This document shows, piece by piece, positions 9,202 to 17,793 of a stretch of DNA of 64,000 nucleotides. Each line of letters starts with the position of its first letter. Within the stretch, counting starts at the first letter, position 1. Below the pieces are notes generated by a model that worked only from the letters and a program-made list of their open reading frames with translations, was not told the DNA's origin and ran no database searches. The DNA is taken from positions 32,988-96,987 of the forward strand of contig JBJKRL010000133.1 of NCBI GenBank assembly GCA_046704745.1. The letters are read 5' to 3'. The DNA is from CAWGGS01 sp046704745 (GTDB taxonomy: Bacteria > Desulfobacterota > Desulfobulbia > Desulfobulbales > Desulfocapsaceae). The position numbers and the translations under genes were made by a program.

Positions 9202-10464
9202 TCATGAGAAATCCGATTTAAAAGCGGTCCGGTTTGGCCGGATATCGCTTCGTATTTCCACAGTTATCTTTCTTTTCCCGTCCGTCAGGACAACTTTCCC
9301 GCCTTCCGCCACATGCACTTTCACTTTGACAAAACCGCAACAGAGCCCCCGAGGAATAAAACCGGCAGGTGTCTTGGAAGACAACCCGACGATAGTCCCA
9401 TCGATTCTGCCGATGGACATGTCGGTTGTGCAGGTAAGGATGGTCCCAATGCGATTGCCTTCCGTGTCGGTCACAGAGCTGTTTTCTCCGGCATTGATCT
9501 TTCTTGGATCATAGCCGGCAAAGGCAAGCGTATACTCTCCCTTTGTATGCGCTAGTGCCTCTGCCCCGATAAACGTTTTTCGAAATCCTTTTCCCGTCTG
9601 ATTCCAGGGCAGGGCAAACAGCCAGGGATTATGAACAAAAGGCCAATTGCCGATATCCTGATGGGAGAGCGGCAGCACAGCTCCGACCCGCAAGGAATCC
9701 CGGGCTGCCAGACCGCAGGGAACGACATCCCACTCACGCCCAGCTTCAAGAATCATCTCCCAGGTATCCATGGTTAGGGACGGGTCCATATACAACTCAA
9801 AACCGAATTCACCAGTGTATCCGGTTCGCGAAAGCAAAACCGGTGTGCCATTTATGAGTTCAACTCTCTCACCTCTATCACCTAATCCTTCAAACCAGCC
9901 TTTAAAGGAGAAATAGGGCATGGCATTGAATACCTTCTCTGGATTTTTGATGATCTTTTTCAAGACCCTGCCGGAGGCAGGACCCTGAAGGTCGATCTTT
10001 CCTACCTTATCACTCAGATCGCCTATAACGGTTTCAGACGCATCTCTATTGTCTTTCAGATGAGCTGCTACAGTTCCGCCCATTCCGGCATTAACTATCA
10101 CCATGAATGTCTTGTCGGCGAGACGGTAGACAATGGCATCATCGATGACATGGCCTTTCTCATTAAGAAAAACACCATAGACGCATCTCCCCGCCATAAG
10201 CGGCAGCTTCTTGGCTCCGATACAGGAATCAAGGTCCCTTGAGAAACACTTTTGCAATAGCGCAAGCGCTCCTGCTCCGGCGACGGTGACGACAGCCATA
10301 TGACTGGTATCAAAAAGACCGGCGCCGGTAAGTACTGCCAGGTGTTCGGTCTTGGCACCGGTCGGATACCAGAGTGGCATATCATACGACGCAAAATTTG
10401 CCATATTGGCTCCGTTTGACACATGCCAATCGTGCAGTACGGTATTCTTGATTATATGGTCCAT
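9202..10464 (-). CDS. gcvT: divergent aminomethyltransferase (glycine cleavage T protein)
   Basis: GcvT releases ammonia and forms methylene-tetrahydrofolate from the aminomethyl-H protein. I place the start at MDHIIKNTVLHDWHV (ATG at 10462-10464), because the 41 codons upstream encode no conserved sequence and homology begins here. Family words are FDTSHMAVV, VNAGMGGTVAAHLK, SRTGYTGEFGFELY and GLAARDSLRVGA. At 420 residues it is longer than the usual 360-370 and its C-terminal domain is divergent, so folate or substrate use may differ. Position at the head of the gcv operon supports the T-protein role. Confidence 0.85.
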   Translation of the reverse strand: MDHIIKNTVLHDWHVSNGANMANFASYDMPLWYPTGAKTEHLAVLTGAGLFDTSHMAVVTVAGAGALALLQKCFSRDLDSCIGAKKLPLMAGRCVYGVFLNEKGHVIDDAIVYRLADKTFMVIVNAGMGGTVAAHLKDNRDASETVIGDLSDKVGKIDLQGPASGRVLKKIIKNPEKVFNAMPYFSFKGWFEGLGDRGERVELINGTPVLLSRTGYTGEFGFELYMDPSLTMDTWEMILEAGREWDVVPCGLAARDSLRVGAVLPLSHQDIGNWPFVHNPWLFALPWNQTGKGFRKTFIGAEALAHTKGEYTLAFAGYDPRKINAGENSSVTDTEGNRIGTILTCTTDMSIGRIDGTIVGLSSKTPAGFIPRGLCCGFVKVKVHVAEGGKVVLTDGKRKITVEIRSDIRPNRTAFKSDFS

Positions 10465-10875
10465 TCTCTTAATCCCTTGTTTGGAGTTTTTCAACGGACA
10501 CTGACTTCCAAGACGTGAGTTTTGTTTGAGGTCCCCTTTTGACAGAGTTTGCATTTTTATCTTTTCAAAACCATACTCACATTTCAAGCAGATTACTCAT
10601 TATGCCCTCTTAGGATACAAAAAAAATAAAAATTGGATATTCCTCAAACAGCTTTTACGGCGGTAATGATTTTCTCCTTTTTCGGATTCATCCTGCTGTG
10701 GCAAAGCAAAAAATAGCAACCCGGCGAGGGTCATCGCTTCAAGGTTATAAGGAGGTGCTATTGAAGAGGATGCGCTTGATTTTGAGAACTTCCATTTTGT
10801 GATAAAGATTCTTATTGTTTCTTTCGATAAGAGAGAAAAGGGTGAACCTACATCTCTTGTGCCAAGGAGGGCAAT

Positions 10876-11010
10876 ATGACTGTAAGAGAAGCCATTCGAA
10901 TTCTCATGCTCAGTCCGTTTTATTTCCGACTGACACCGAAAAACAGGAAGCAGTTGATAGAAGAATTTTGCGAAATCTGCAGACATGCGGAAAAAACGGT
11001 CAAGACATGA
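10876..11010 (+). CDS. 44-residue conserved-looking small protein
   Basis: A short frame, MTVREAIRILMLSPFYFRL followed by TPKNRKQLIEEFCEICRH, starts with ATG 5 bases after a strong AAGGAGG ribosome-binding site and ends with TGA at 11008-11010. The predicted product has an amphipathic N-terminal helix and a basic/acidic helical tail with two cysteines (CEIC). I recall similar short proteins starting M-T-x-R-E-A in deltaproteobacterial genomes but cannot verify it. No function is known. It converges on plsY and runs opposite to gcvT. Longer reverse frames across it have no ribosome-binding site. Confidence 0.6.
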   Translation: MTVREAIRILMLSPFYFRLTPKNRKQLIEEFCEICRHAEKTVKT

Positions 11011-11053
11011 CAATTGGGCCGAGTCCAATCATTACGACTTTTTTCTGCTGATC

Positions 11054-11650
11054 TCACTTCGATTTTTTCCACGTTTTCTCCTCGCCTCTTACCAACCTGC
11101 CGATATTTTCCCGGTGTTTCATCCATATAAGACAAGCAATGAGGGCCGCGGTATAAATCATTATCGGCTCCCCACCGAATATCCATATCCACAAAGGAAC
11201 GAGGGCCGAAGCAATAAGAGATCCAACTGAAACAAAACCGGTAACCGCAACCGCTGCTACAAAAATTACAAGACTTACAGCAATGGCCAAAGGTGAAAAA
11301 TAGAGAAAGACACCTAGCCCTGTTGCCACGCCTTTGCCACCTTTGAACCGAAGATAGACAGGAAACATATGACCTATGACCGCCAACAGGCCGCACAGGG
11401 AGATAAAAAGTAATCGCCACCTGGATTCAGGAAGATAACGAGCGGCAATAAGCATGGGAAGATACCCTTTGGCCACGTCACAAAGAAGTGTCAGGAGACC
11501 AAGCTTTTTCCCAAGCACCCTGCCGACATTGGTGGCCCCGATATTACGGCTGCCTTCCCGGCGGACATCTACCCCTACAGCCTTGCTTACAAGCAGTCCG
11601 AAAGGAACGGCACCTATCAGATAACTGCCAAGCAAAAAAATACTGGTCAT
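11054..11650 (-). CDS. plsY: glycerol-3-phosphate acyltransferase PlsY
   Basis: PlsY transfers acyl groups from acyl phosphate to glycerol-3-phosphate to make lysophosphatidate at the inner membrane. The 198-residue protein is hydrophobic with about five membrane segments and has the family motifs GSRNIGATNVGRVLGKK, HMFPVYLRFKGGKGVATG and WMKHRENIGRLVRGEE. All three conserved loops are present. It is the first step of phospholipid synthesis in most bacteria and is not part of the neighbouring operons. Confidence 0.96.
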   Translation of the reverse strand: MTSIFLLGSYLIGAVPFGLLVSKAVGVDVRREGSRNIGATNVGRVLGKKLGLLTLLCDVAKGYLPMLIAARYLPESRWRLLFISLCGLLAVIGHMFPVYLRFKGGKGVATGLGVFLYFSPLAIAVSLVIFVAAVAVTGFVSVGSLIASALVPLWIWIFGGEPIMIYTAALIACLIWMKHRENIGRLVRGEEKTWKKSK

Positions 11651-11822
11651 AAATCAGGAAATTGATCCGGTTGAGTTTTTATTAAAGACGCTTATTGTTT
11701 CTGAACAAGATTTGCATAATTATCCTCGGTATCACACACTTTTCGCGGATGGCGCAAAACGCCTTAGTATGGTAAGATAAAGAGGAGATTACTGCAAGAG
11801 ATTAAAATCATATGAAATTAAT

Positions 11823-12013
11823 GAGCCTTTGGCAAAATGAGAAATTTCGTTCAAAATCAAGGCATGCGAAAAAATTTACCGCAGGCGCCCTATAGGAAGA
11901 GCCCTTGGGGTGCATATATTTAATATTCAGAGGATAATATTTTAAGCATAACGCGGAGTTTGAACCGGTAAGCGCGCCGGCGAGACACCGAGAAGGCCAT
12001 TTGCAAGAGGCTC
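11823..12013. repeat. 191-bp dispersed repeat with terminal inverted repeats (copy A)
   Basis: The ends are imperfect inverted repeats: GAGCCTTTGGCAAAATG at 11823-11839 and CCATTTGCAAGAGGCTC at 11997-12013. The interior shares long words with sequence at 63813-64000 (TTCAAAATCAAGGCATGCGAA, split here for length, and GCATAACGCGGAGTTTG) and with 58260-58385 (TTTACCGCAGGC). No coding frame is conserved among copies. The right end lies 27 bases before the def start and so forms part of its leader. It resembles a miniature inverted-repeat element; no transposase is present in the window. Confidence 0.65.
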
Positions 12014-12040
12014 TAATTTATTCTATTTAGAAGGCTACTT

Positions 12041-12559
12041 ATGTCCATACGTACCATTCTCACATACCCGGATCCCGTTCTTCGCGTGGAGACCGATACA
12101 GTGACAACCTTTGACAACGCCTTGAAGCAGCTGGTCGACGATATGGCAGAAACCATGTTTGATGCCCCGGGAGTCGGTCTTGCAGCACCACAGATAGGGA
12201 TCACCCAGCAGGTAGTAGTCGTAGATCTTACAAAATCAAAAGGAACAAAGGACTTCATGCCCCTGATCAATCCCAAGATCATCAGTCATGAAGGACACCA
12301 GATAGATGAAGAGGGATGTCTCAGCGTCCCGGATCTCACGTCCAAGGTCAAACGTTTTAAAAAGATCGTTGTCTCCTATCAGGACGTAAACGGAAAGCCT
12401 GCGGAAATCAGTGCTGAAGACCGTTTTGCCGTCGTTCTCCAACATGAAATCGACCACCTCCATGGGATCCTCTTTATTGATCACCTCAGCTCCTTGAAGA
12501 GACAGCTTTATAAAAAGAAGGTCAAAAAGATGCGCTCTCAAGAAGCGAGGCTCAATTGA
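12041..12559 (+). CDS. def: peptide deformylase
   Basis: Def removes the formyl group from nascent protein N-termini using Fe(II) or another divalent metal. All three motifs are present in the 172-residue sequence: GVGLAAPQIG, EGCLSVP (metal Cys) and QHEIDHLHG (metal His pair). It overlaps fmt by four bases, so formylation and deformylation genes are coupled as in many bacteria. It is a cytoplasmic, ribosome-associated enzyme of normal length. Confidence 0.97.
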   Translation: MSIRTILTYPDPVLRVETDTVTTFDNALKQLVDDMAETMFDAPGVGLAAPQIGITQQVVVVDLTKSKGTKDFMPLINPKIISHEGHQIDEEGCLSVPDLTSKVKRFKKIVVSYQDVNGKPAEISAEDRFAVVLQHEIDHLHGILFIDHLSSLKRQLYKKKVKKMRSQEARLN

Positions 12560-13515
12560 TGAGGACCTATCGAATCCTTTTCATGGGGACTCCGGATTTT
12601 GCCGTGCCGGTGCTGAAAAGCCTGGTGGCAGGTCCCGATCAGGTCGTAGCGGTCGTAACCCAGCCGGACAGGGAAAAAGGCAGGGGCAAGAAACTCACCC
12701 CTCCACCGGTAAAAGTCGAAGCCCTTGCCGCCGGGGTTCCTGTCCTCCAGCCCACCAAGATCAAAACCCAGGAGTTTAGAGATACCCTTGAAGGGTTCAA
12801 ACCCGATATCATCGTGGTTGCCGCATACGGCCGCATTCTCCCTCCGTCGATCCTGGACCTGCCCCCTCTGGGCTGCATCAATGTCCATGGATCGCTGCTG
12901 CCGAAATACCGCGGGGCGGCCCCTATTCAATGGGCCGTAATCAAAGGCGAAAAAGAGGTTGGGGTTACCATCATGAAAATGGACGAGGGAATGGATACGG
13001 GCGATATCCTGCTCCCTGCCAGTATTACAGCCTCTGAAGACGAAACAGCGGGATCGCTTTTCCAAAAACTGGCCAACTTGGGAGCCAAAACCCTGCAGCA
13101 GGCGCTTGCTCTTATGCGAGAAGACAAATTACCTGCAACCCCGCAGGAAAAAGGCGGCGCCACACTTGCCCCCATGCTGAAAAAGGAAGACGGCATCATT
13201 GACTGGAGTAGACCGGCAACCGAGCTGCACTGCTGGATCCGCGGCATGGACCCCTGGCCCACCGCCTACAGCTTCCTTGCACAAAAACGTTTTCGTTTCT
13301 TTGCGCCCGCCGTCATTCAACTGCAGAATAGAGCGGTACCTGGGACAATCCTTCGCGCCGATAAAAAAGGGCTTCTTGTCGCAACCGGGAAAGATGCCCT
13401 GTTAATTAAGGAAGTTCAACCGGAGGGTGCAAAACGCATGACAGTGGCCGCCTATATCTGCGGCCACCCTCTTTCACCGGGGCTGCGCTTTAATAATGCT
13501 GAGGCTCAAGGTTAA
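12556..13515 (+). CDS. fmt: methionyl-tRNA formyltransferase
   Basis: Fmt formylates initiator Met-tRNA with 10-formyl-tetrahydrofolate. The 319-residue protein shows the N-terminal FMGTPDFAVPVLKSL, the catalytic region NVHGSLLPKYRGAAPIQWA with Asn and His, and the C-terminal tRNA-binding domain (IRGMDPWPTAY). It follows def with a four-base overlap and precedes larC by 33 bases in an apparent def-fmt-larC-pgpA operon. Assignment is certain. Confidence 0.97.
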   Translation: MMRTYRILFMGTPDFAVPVLKSLVAGPDQVVAVVTQPDREKGRGKKLTPPPVKVEALAAGVPVLQPTKIKTQEFRDTLEGFKPDIIVVAAYGRILPPSILDLPPLGCINVHGSLLPKYRGAAPIQWAVIKGEKEVGVTIMKMDEGMDTGDILLPASITASEDETAGSLFQKLANLGAKTLQQALALMREDKLPATPQEKGGATLAPMLKKEDGIIDWSRPATELHCWIRGMDPWPTAYSFLAQKRFRFFAPAVIQLQNRAVPGTILRADKKGLLVATGKDALLIKEVQPEGAKRMTVAAYICGHPLSPGLRFNNAEAQG

Positions 13516-13548
13516 CTCTAAACCCAACATTTATCACCTGCTTAAAAG

Positions 13549-14730
13549 ATGACATCCCCTCAACGTATCGCTTATGCTGACTGCTTCTCCGGGGTGAGCG
13601 GCAATATGTTCCTCGGCGCCCTTTTCCATGCCGGTCTTGACAAGAAACTCCTCCAGAGTGCCCTGGAAAAAATAGATATCGGCCCGGTGTCACTGGTGAC
13701 GGAAACAACGACCTGCAGTTCCATAGAAGCTGTGTCGGTTGCCGTTCAAGGGGACTTTGGCCCCGAACTCCGACGGTTATCTTCTATCCTGCAGCTCCTT
13801 GATACATCGGGGCTTCCACAGGAAGTCATAACAAAATCATCCGCTGTTTTTAAAGGCCTTGCCCTTGCAGAAGCCAAAGTTCACGGTATTACCGCAGAGG
13901 AGGTCCATTTCCACGAGATAGGTGCGATCGACACCATTGTCGATATCGTTGGTACTGTCACCGGTCTGCATCACCTGGGTATTAAACGCCTGATCTCCTC
14001 GCCGGTTCCACTTGGTCGGGGGCTTGTCCGCTGCGCCCACGGCAGCCTGCCGCTGCCCGCTCCTGCAGTCTGCGAACTCCTGCGCGGGATTCCTGTTTAC
14101 GGTGTGGACATTGAGCAGGAACTGGTCACACCCACCGGGGCCGCCCTTCTGGGAGTTCTGGCAGACGGCTTCGGCTCGATGGAACCGATGATCATTGAAA
14201 AAACCGGATACGGTGCCGGAAGCTTAATACTGCCCGATGACAGGCCGGATATTTTCCGGCTGATTGTGGGTCAGGCCCAAACAGTTAGTGAGGCCCAGGA
14301 GGTGGAAATCATCGAAACCAGTCTGGACGACTGGAATCCGGAAGGGTTCCCCCATGTCTGTGATCTGCTTTTAAATCGCGGGGCGCTTGATGTCAGTCTT
14401 ACACCCCAGCAGACAAAAAAAGGACGACCTGGATTCAGGCTCCAGGTTCTCTGCGCTCCGGCCCATGCGCAGACTTTGAAAACAACGATCCTATCTGAAA
14501 CCAGTGCCATAGGCTTGCGATTCAGAAAGGAACACCGCACCACCCTTGCCAGAGAAGCGGTATCTGTCAAGACCGAATGGGGAATGGTGGCCGCCAAAAA
14601 GATTCATTCACCTTCGGGTATCCGCATCACCCCGGAGTATGAGGACTGCCGCAAGATCGCACTGCTTCACAAGGTGCCACTGCAGAATGTTTATGAGGCG
14701 GTATACCGGGCAAGCGAGGATCAATCATGA
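13549..14730 (+). CDS. larC: nickel insertion protein LarC (nickel-pincer cofactor synthesis)
   Basis: LarC inserts nickel, with CTP, into the pyridinium dithiocarboxylate precursor of the nickel-pincer nucleotide used by lactate racemase and related enzymes. The 393-residue protein begins with the family signature YADCFSGVSGNMFLGAL and has VHFHEIGAIDTIVDIVG and the C-terminal ferredoxin-like part (SLDDWNPEGFPHVCD). It is encoded as one continuous frame, unlike lactobacilli where LarC is made by a frameshift. LarA, LarB and LarE are not in this window. It is coupled to pgpA by an ATGA overlap. Confidence 0.93.
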   Translation: MTSPQRIAYADCFSGVSGNMFLGALFHAGLDKKLLQSALEKIDIGPVSLVTETTTCSSIEAVSVAVQGDFGPELRRLSSILQLLDTSGLPQEVITKSSAVFKGLALAEAKVHGITAEEVHFHEIGAIDTIVDIVGTVTGLHHLGIKRLISSPVPLGRGLVRCAHGSLPLPAPAVCELLRGIPVYGVDIEQELVTPTGAALLGVLADGFGSMEPMIIEKTGYGAGSLILPDDRPDIFRLIVGQAQTVSEAQEVEIIETSLDDWNPEGFPHVCDLLLNRGALDVSLTPQQTKKGRPGFRLQVLCAPAHAQTLKTTILSETSAIGLRFRKEHRTTLAREAVSVKTEWGMVAAKKIHSPSGIRITPEYEDCRKIALLHKVPLQNVYEAVYRASEDQS

Positions 14731-15179
14731 ACTGGTTGATCATGGCTGTTGCAACCGGAGGTTTTCTCGGCAAAATTCCCAAAGCCCCAGGCACATGGGG
14801 GTCGGTGGTGGCCTTTCTGCCCTGGTTTTTCATGCGGAGGCTGAGCCTGCCTATCTATCTCGCCTGGCTTGCGGCCCTTTTCATCATCGGATTTCTTGCC
14901 GCAGGCTCCGCTGAAAAGCTGCTCGACCAGGCCGATCCCGGCTGCATCGTCATCGACGAGATCATCGGTATGCTGATTGCCCTGATTGCAGTTCCCGCCC
15001 ATCCGATGTTTTTGTTGCTGGCGTTTATTTTGTTCAGGGTCTTCGATATCGTAAAACCATTCCCTGTATCCTGGTTCGACAGGCATATTCACGGTGGAAT
15101 GGGAATTATGCTCGATGACGTCATGGCCGGCATCTACGCCCTTATCTGCCTGCAGTTACTAAGCCTTTTTTTTCGATAA
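14727..15179 (+). CDS. pgpA: phosphatidylglycerophosphatase A
   Basis: PgpA dephosphorylates phosphatidylglycerophosphate to phosphatidylglycerol in the inner membrane. The 150-residue protein has GKIPKAPGTWGSVVAF, the acidic motif VIDEIIGMLIAL and RVFDIVKPFPVSWFDR, plus three or four hydrophobic segments. It overlaps larC by four bases. A palindromic 81-bp repeat starts 10 bases after its stop and could act as the operon end. Confidence 0.94.
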   Translation: MNWLIMAVATGGFLGKIPKAPGTWGSVVAFLPWFFMRRLSLPIYLAWLAALFIIGFLAAGSAEKLLDQADPGCIVIDEIIGMLIALIAVPAHPMFLLLAFILFRVFDIVKPFPVSWFDRHIHGGMGIMLDDVMAGIYALICLQLLSLFFR

Positions 15180-15189
15180 AATCAATATT

Positions 15190-15270
15190 GATTACCATTG
15201 AAACTCAGATTTTTCCGTAAAGATGGGTGGCTACAACCCCGTCGATTTTATCTGAAATTTTGTGGTAATC
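15190..15270. repeat. 81-bp palindromic repeat (copy 1)
   Basis: The element begins GATTACCA and ends TGGTAATC, with imperfect inverted arms of about 20 bp: ATTACCATTGAAACTCAGAT and, reverse-complemented, ATTACCACAAAATTTCAGAT. Its centre is GGGTGGCTACAACCCCGTC. A second copy lies at 17794-17871. It sits between the convergent ends of pgpA and the FAD protein gene. It resembles a REP or tiny MITE and may act as a two-way terminator. Confidence 0.7.
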
Positions 15271-15297
15271 AGTATATGTTTTGATGAGCTGCTTTCA

Positions 15298-16434
15298 TCA
15301 GAGCCACTCCCAACTCATGCTTGCAGAATGCGGTGTGGAAGTGTCATCAATGAGAGCAATACCTCTGCCGGAAATGCGTTTTGCAAACCTCAAACCTGCT
15401 TCCAATGCCCCTTCAATCAGGCCGCCGTTTCTAAAGGATGTCTCCGTTGAGATGAACTCGAGCTTTTCTTCCCAGACATCGTCCAGTTGGAGCCTAAGTC
15501 CATACTGTGGATGATGGGGCTGGGGATTGCAATCGGCGGCACTTGCGGTAAATTTTTCCGTACTCCAATCTTGAAAATGAACCGCTTGCGGCTGTTTCGC
15601 TTTCTCTCCAAACAATGCTGCAAGTTGAGCCGTTGCCTGCCTGACAAATTCTGATCGCTCCATACGCTCCCTGGTGCCTGCATCCAGCCCGGAGAAACCG
15701 AACAGACTGAAAATACGCCCGGAATCAGGCGATGCATCATGAATCTCGGCTAATGGTCCACGTTGGCTGATGGCTGTCCCGCACAGGCCCATCTTGCGCC
15801 AAAACGGCTCATCGTAGATGGCAAAAAACTTTGCATGCCCCGCCATCCAGGTAGGGGTTGCAGCCAAAGCCTGCATGGTTTTTTCCGGCAACGCGGGAAT
15901 AAATTGCAGATCAGCTGCCAGGCGGGGCGGTATGGCAACGGCAACCTTCTTTGCCTGCACCTGTATTTTTCCCGACGGCCCTATTGCATCAACAGCAATA
16001 CCGTCTTTGTTGCAAGAGAGTCCTGTAACCACATGCCCCAGGAAACGATTGGCTCCTTCAATGTTTGCGACAATCGCATCTACAAGGCTCCTGATGCCTC
16101 CTTGAATGCGCCGCGAACCAGCCATTGGCGACGGGGCCGCGACCCTGTCGATACGGCCGTCCTTCTCCTGCAGCAATACTGCGCCATCAACAAACTGCTC
16201 ATACGATGGAATATTGAAATGGTTTAACAAACTTGCCACAAGTGGCTGTCCCGGCCAAAACCAGGAAGGACCGAGATCACAATCAGCGCCGTCGTCGCCT
16301 CTCACAGTGAGAATGCGTCCCCCGAATCGCGTTCGGGCTTCCAGCACACACGCATTTACTCCGGCATATCGCAACTGCCAGGTTGCAATGAGCCCGCTCA
16401 GTCCGCCGCCGATTATTAGAATGTCCGTTTGCAT
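15298..16434 (-). CDS. FAD-dependent amine-oxidase-like oxidoreductase
   Basis: The 378-residue protein opens with the Rossmann FAD motif TDILIIGGGLSGLIAT and continues LEARTRFGGRILTV, the second FAD-binding motif of the flavin monoamine oxidase superfamily. The substrate-domain word DLGPSWFWPGQP and a C-terminal segment RGIALIDDTST fit the family. No signal peptide is seen, so it is probably cytoplasmic. The substrate (an amine, or a carotenoid or protoporphyrin-like compound) cannot be told. It is convergent with pgpA and stands alone. Confidence 0.8.
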   Translation of the reverse strand: MQTDILIIGGGLSGLIATWQLRYAGVNACVLEARTRFGGRILTVRGDDGADCDLGPSWFWPGQPLVASLLNHFNIPSYEQFVDGAVLLQEKDGRIDRVAAPSPMAGSRRIQGGIRSLVDAIVANIEGANRFLGHVVTGLSCNKDGIAVDAIGPSGKIQVQAKKVAVAIPPRLAADLQFIPALPEKTMQALAATPTWMAGHAKFFAIYDEPFWRKMGLCGTAISQRGPLAEIHDASPDSGRIFSLFGFSGLDAGTRERMERSEFVRQATAQLAALFGEKAKQPQAVHFQDWSTEKFTASAADCNPQPHHPQYGLRLQLDDVWEEKLEFISTETSFRNGGLIEGALEAGLRFAKRISGRGIALIDDTSTPHSASMSWEWL

Positions 16435-16575
16435 TTTTACTTATCTTTTGACTTGTTCCTCTGAATGCTATGCAGTTTTACCTTTAATTCAATGAACCAA
16501 ATCTGTTGCATCTCATTAAAGTTGTTTTGCAAAGAATCTGGCAAGGAACTTTGTTTCAATCCCTTCTAAGCCCGG

Positions 16576-16662
16576 TCATCCTTTCCGACAGTACCCCGCT
16601 TTTTCACCATAAAACCGTGTCGTTACACAGGCATTTTCTGTAACCTCGACAAACAGCATCAT
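16576..16662 (-). CDS. possible 28-residue small protein with a perfect Shine-Dalgarno (tentative)
   Basis: On the minus strand the sequence AAGGAGGTGAT, complementary to the 16S rRNA 3' end over 11 bases, is followed 8 bases later by ATGATG and a frame of 28 codons (MMLFVEVTENACVTTRF, then YGEKAGYCRKG). The long anti-SD match is unusual outside genes, but the peptide has no recognisable features and the spacing is longer than ideal. The rest of the gap 16435-16807 holds nothing I can name. Treat as a hint only. Confidence 0.22.
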   Translation of the reverse strand: MMLFVEVTENACVTTRFYGEKAGYCRKG

Positions 16663-16807
16663 CTTTTCGTTATCACCTCCTTGCGTAGTACTTGAAAAAA
16701 TCTGCTTTCCCATGCAAATTCAGGTTATTGCAGTTTTCCTGTAGCCTCCCCTAAATTCCACCCCTTCGGGAAAATCCAAAATTAAATCGTTACTACAAAA
16801 TGATAAA

Positions 16808-17125
16808 TCATTTCTCCAAAGATTTGATATACAAGGTTAACGATTGCATCTCACTTGAATCAAGTGCAAGAGGCTGGCCGGCCAATGGACCGGCAATGCA
16901 CTGGTTGATGATACTTGCAAGTTTGGGATTGTTTCCTGCCTGCTCCAGACCTTTGCCCCCCGGGTGGCAAGTATTGCAGCTTTTTGCATTACCGGATCCG
17001 GCAAGAGCCGGATCATTGAACAGTTTTTTACCAAGCGTCACGGAACCCTTCTGGGTTGCCTGCAGGTTGATTGCCGCAAGGATGCCGAAGATCGCTACCG
17101 CCGAAATAATTATTGCCTTTTTCAT
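16808..17125 (-). CDS. small exported monohaem cytochrome c
   Basis: The 105-residue protein has an N-terminal signal segment (MKKAIIISAVAIFGILAA), then a single haem-binding site CNTCH near residue 50 and a Met in the C-terminal helix (SSEMQSLTLYIKSLEK) that could be the distal ligand. This is the layout of a class I c-type cytochrome working in the periplasm. A GGAGG site lies 7 bases before the ATG. It may feed electrons to or from the cytochrome bd region nearby, but bd oxidases use quinol, so a direct link is not expected. Confidence 0.85.
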   Translation of the reverse strand: MKKAIIISAVAIFGILAAINLQATQKGSVTLGKKLFNDPALAGSGNAKSCNTCHPGGKGLEQAGNNPKLASIINQCIAGPLAGQPLALDSSEMQSLTLYIKSLEK

Positions 17126-17726
17126 TTTCTCCTCCGTTGATTGTTATAAGTGCCCGACAATTCTTACTACGGTAATAGCCGACAAGCCTATTAGTACCTT
17201 ACAGATTAATTTCTTGTTTTTTTACAGGAAGTCAAACTGTCAAAAGGTATTTATCCAGCTCTATTCAGCCGGGAAAAACAAAAAAGAAAACGAAGACGGG
17301 CACTTGAAGCTTCCAGACCATGGCTTATGGTCGGGATTTACCCCCATATGCCACAAGGATATCACAAGTCGAGGCTAGAAAACGAATAATATTTGCGAGT
17401 GGTATTGCGCAAATTTCGGGCGAGCTTGAATTCGCTGCAAGAAGAAGGTTCCCCTTTCCGGTATGCAGGCTAAAGAAACCTTGCCGGTATCTGAAATTTC
17501 ATGGGGTTGATCCACAGAAGCAATAATAAAGGCGGATTCGGGACGAATTTGCGCTACAAGTTCGTGGAAACCCCGAGAAGGCTTTGGGGCCTTTGTCGAT
17601 TTTCCACACTGATAAGGTCCCAAGGATCATGCTAGACGATCGATTATCTGCGCTGATGAGGAAGATGGAGAAGAGGCTGTCGATTTTGAGAAATTCACCT
17701 TATTTCGCTGAATTTCTTCTGCATGG

Positions 17727-17776
17727 GGAAAACAGCGACCAGCTGATCGAGTTTTGTCTGCTGATCGCTGTTTTCC
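17727..17776. other. 17-bp-stem hairpin in an 800-base gap
   Basis: GGAAAACAGCGACCAGC (17727-17743) and GCTGATCGCTGTTTTCC (17760-17776) form a stem with one mismatch and a 16-base loop, without a T-run. The gap between the cytochrome c start (17125) and the CydX-like gene (17931) contains short open frames on both strands that lack ribosome-binding sites and recognisable domains. It could be the remains of a decayed gene. The second ATTACCA repeat follows directly. Confidence 0.45.
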
Positions 17777-17793
17777 AGTAAAAACCTTTATTA

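Noticed and set aside
10510..10560. Glycine riboswitch before gcvT
   Set aside because: The minus strand has GCAAACTCT followed by AAAAGG, like the 3' part of the aptamer, but the 5' GGAGAG and CGAAGGGGC parts are not found.
10600..11028. 142-residue reverse open frame
   Set aside because: It overlaps the better-supported 44-residue gene on the other strand, has no ribosome-binding site or domain, and partly translates repeat-like intergenic sequence.
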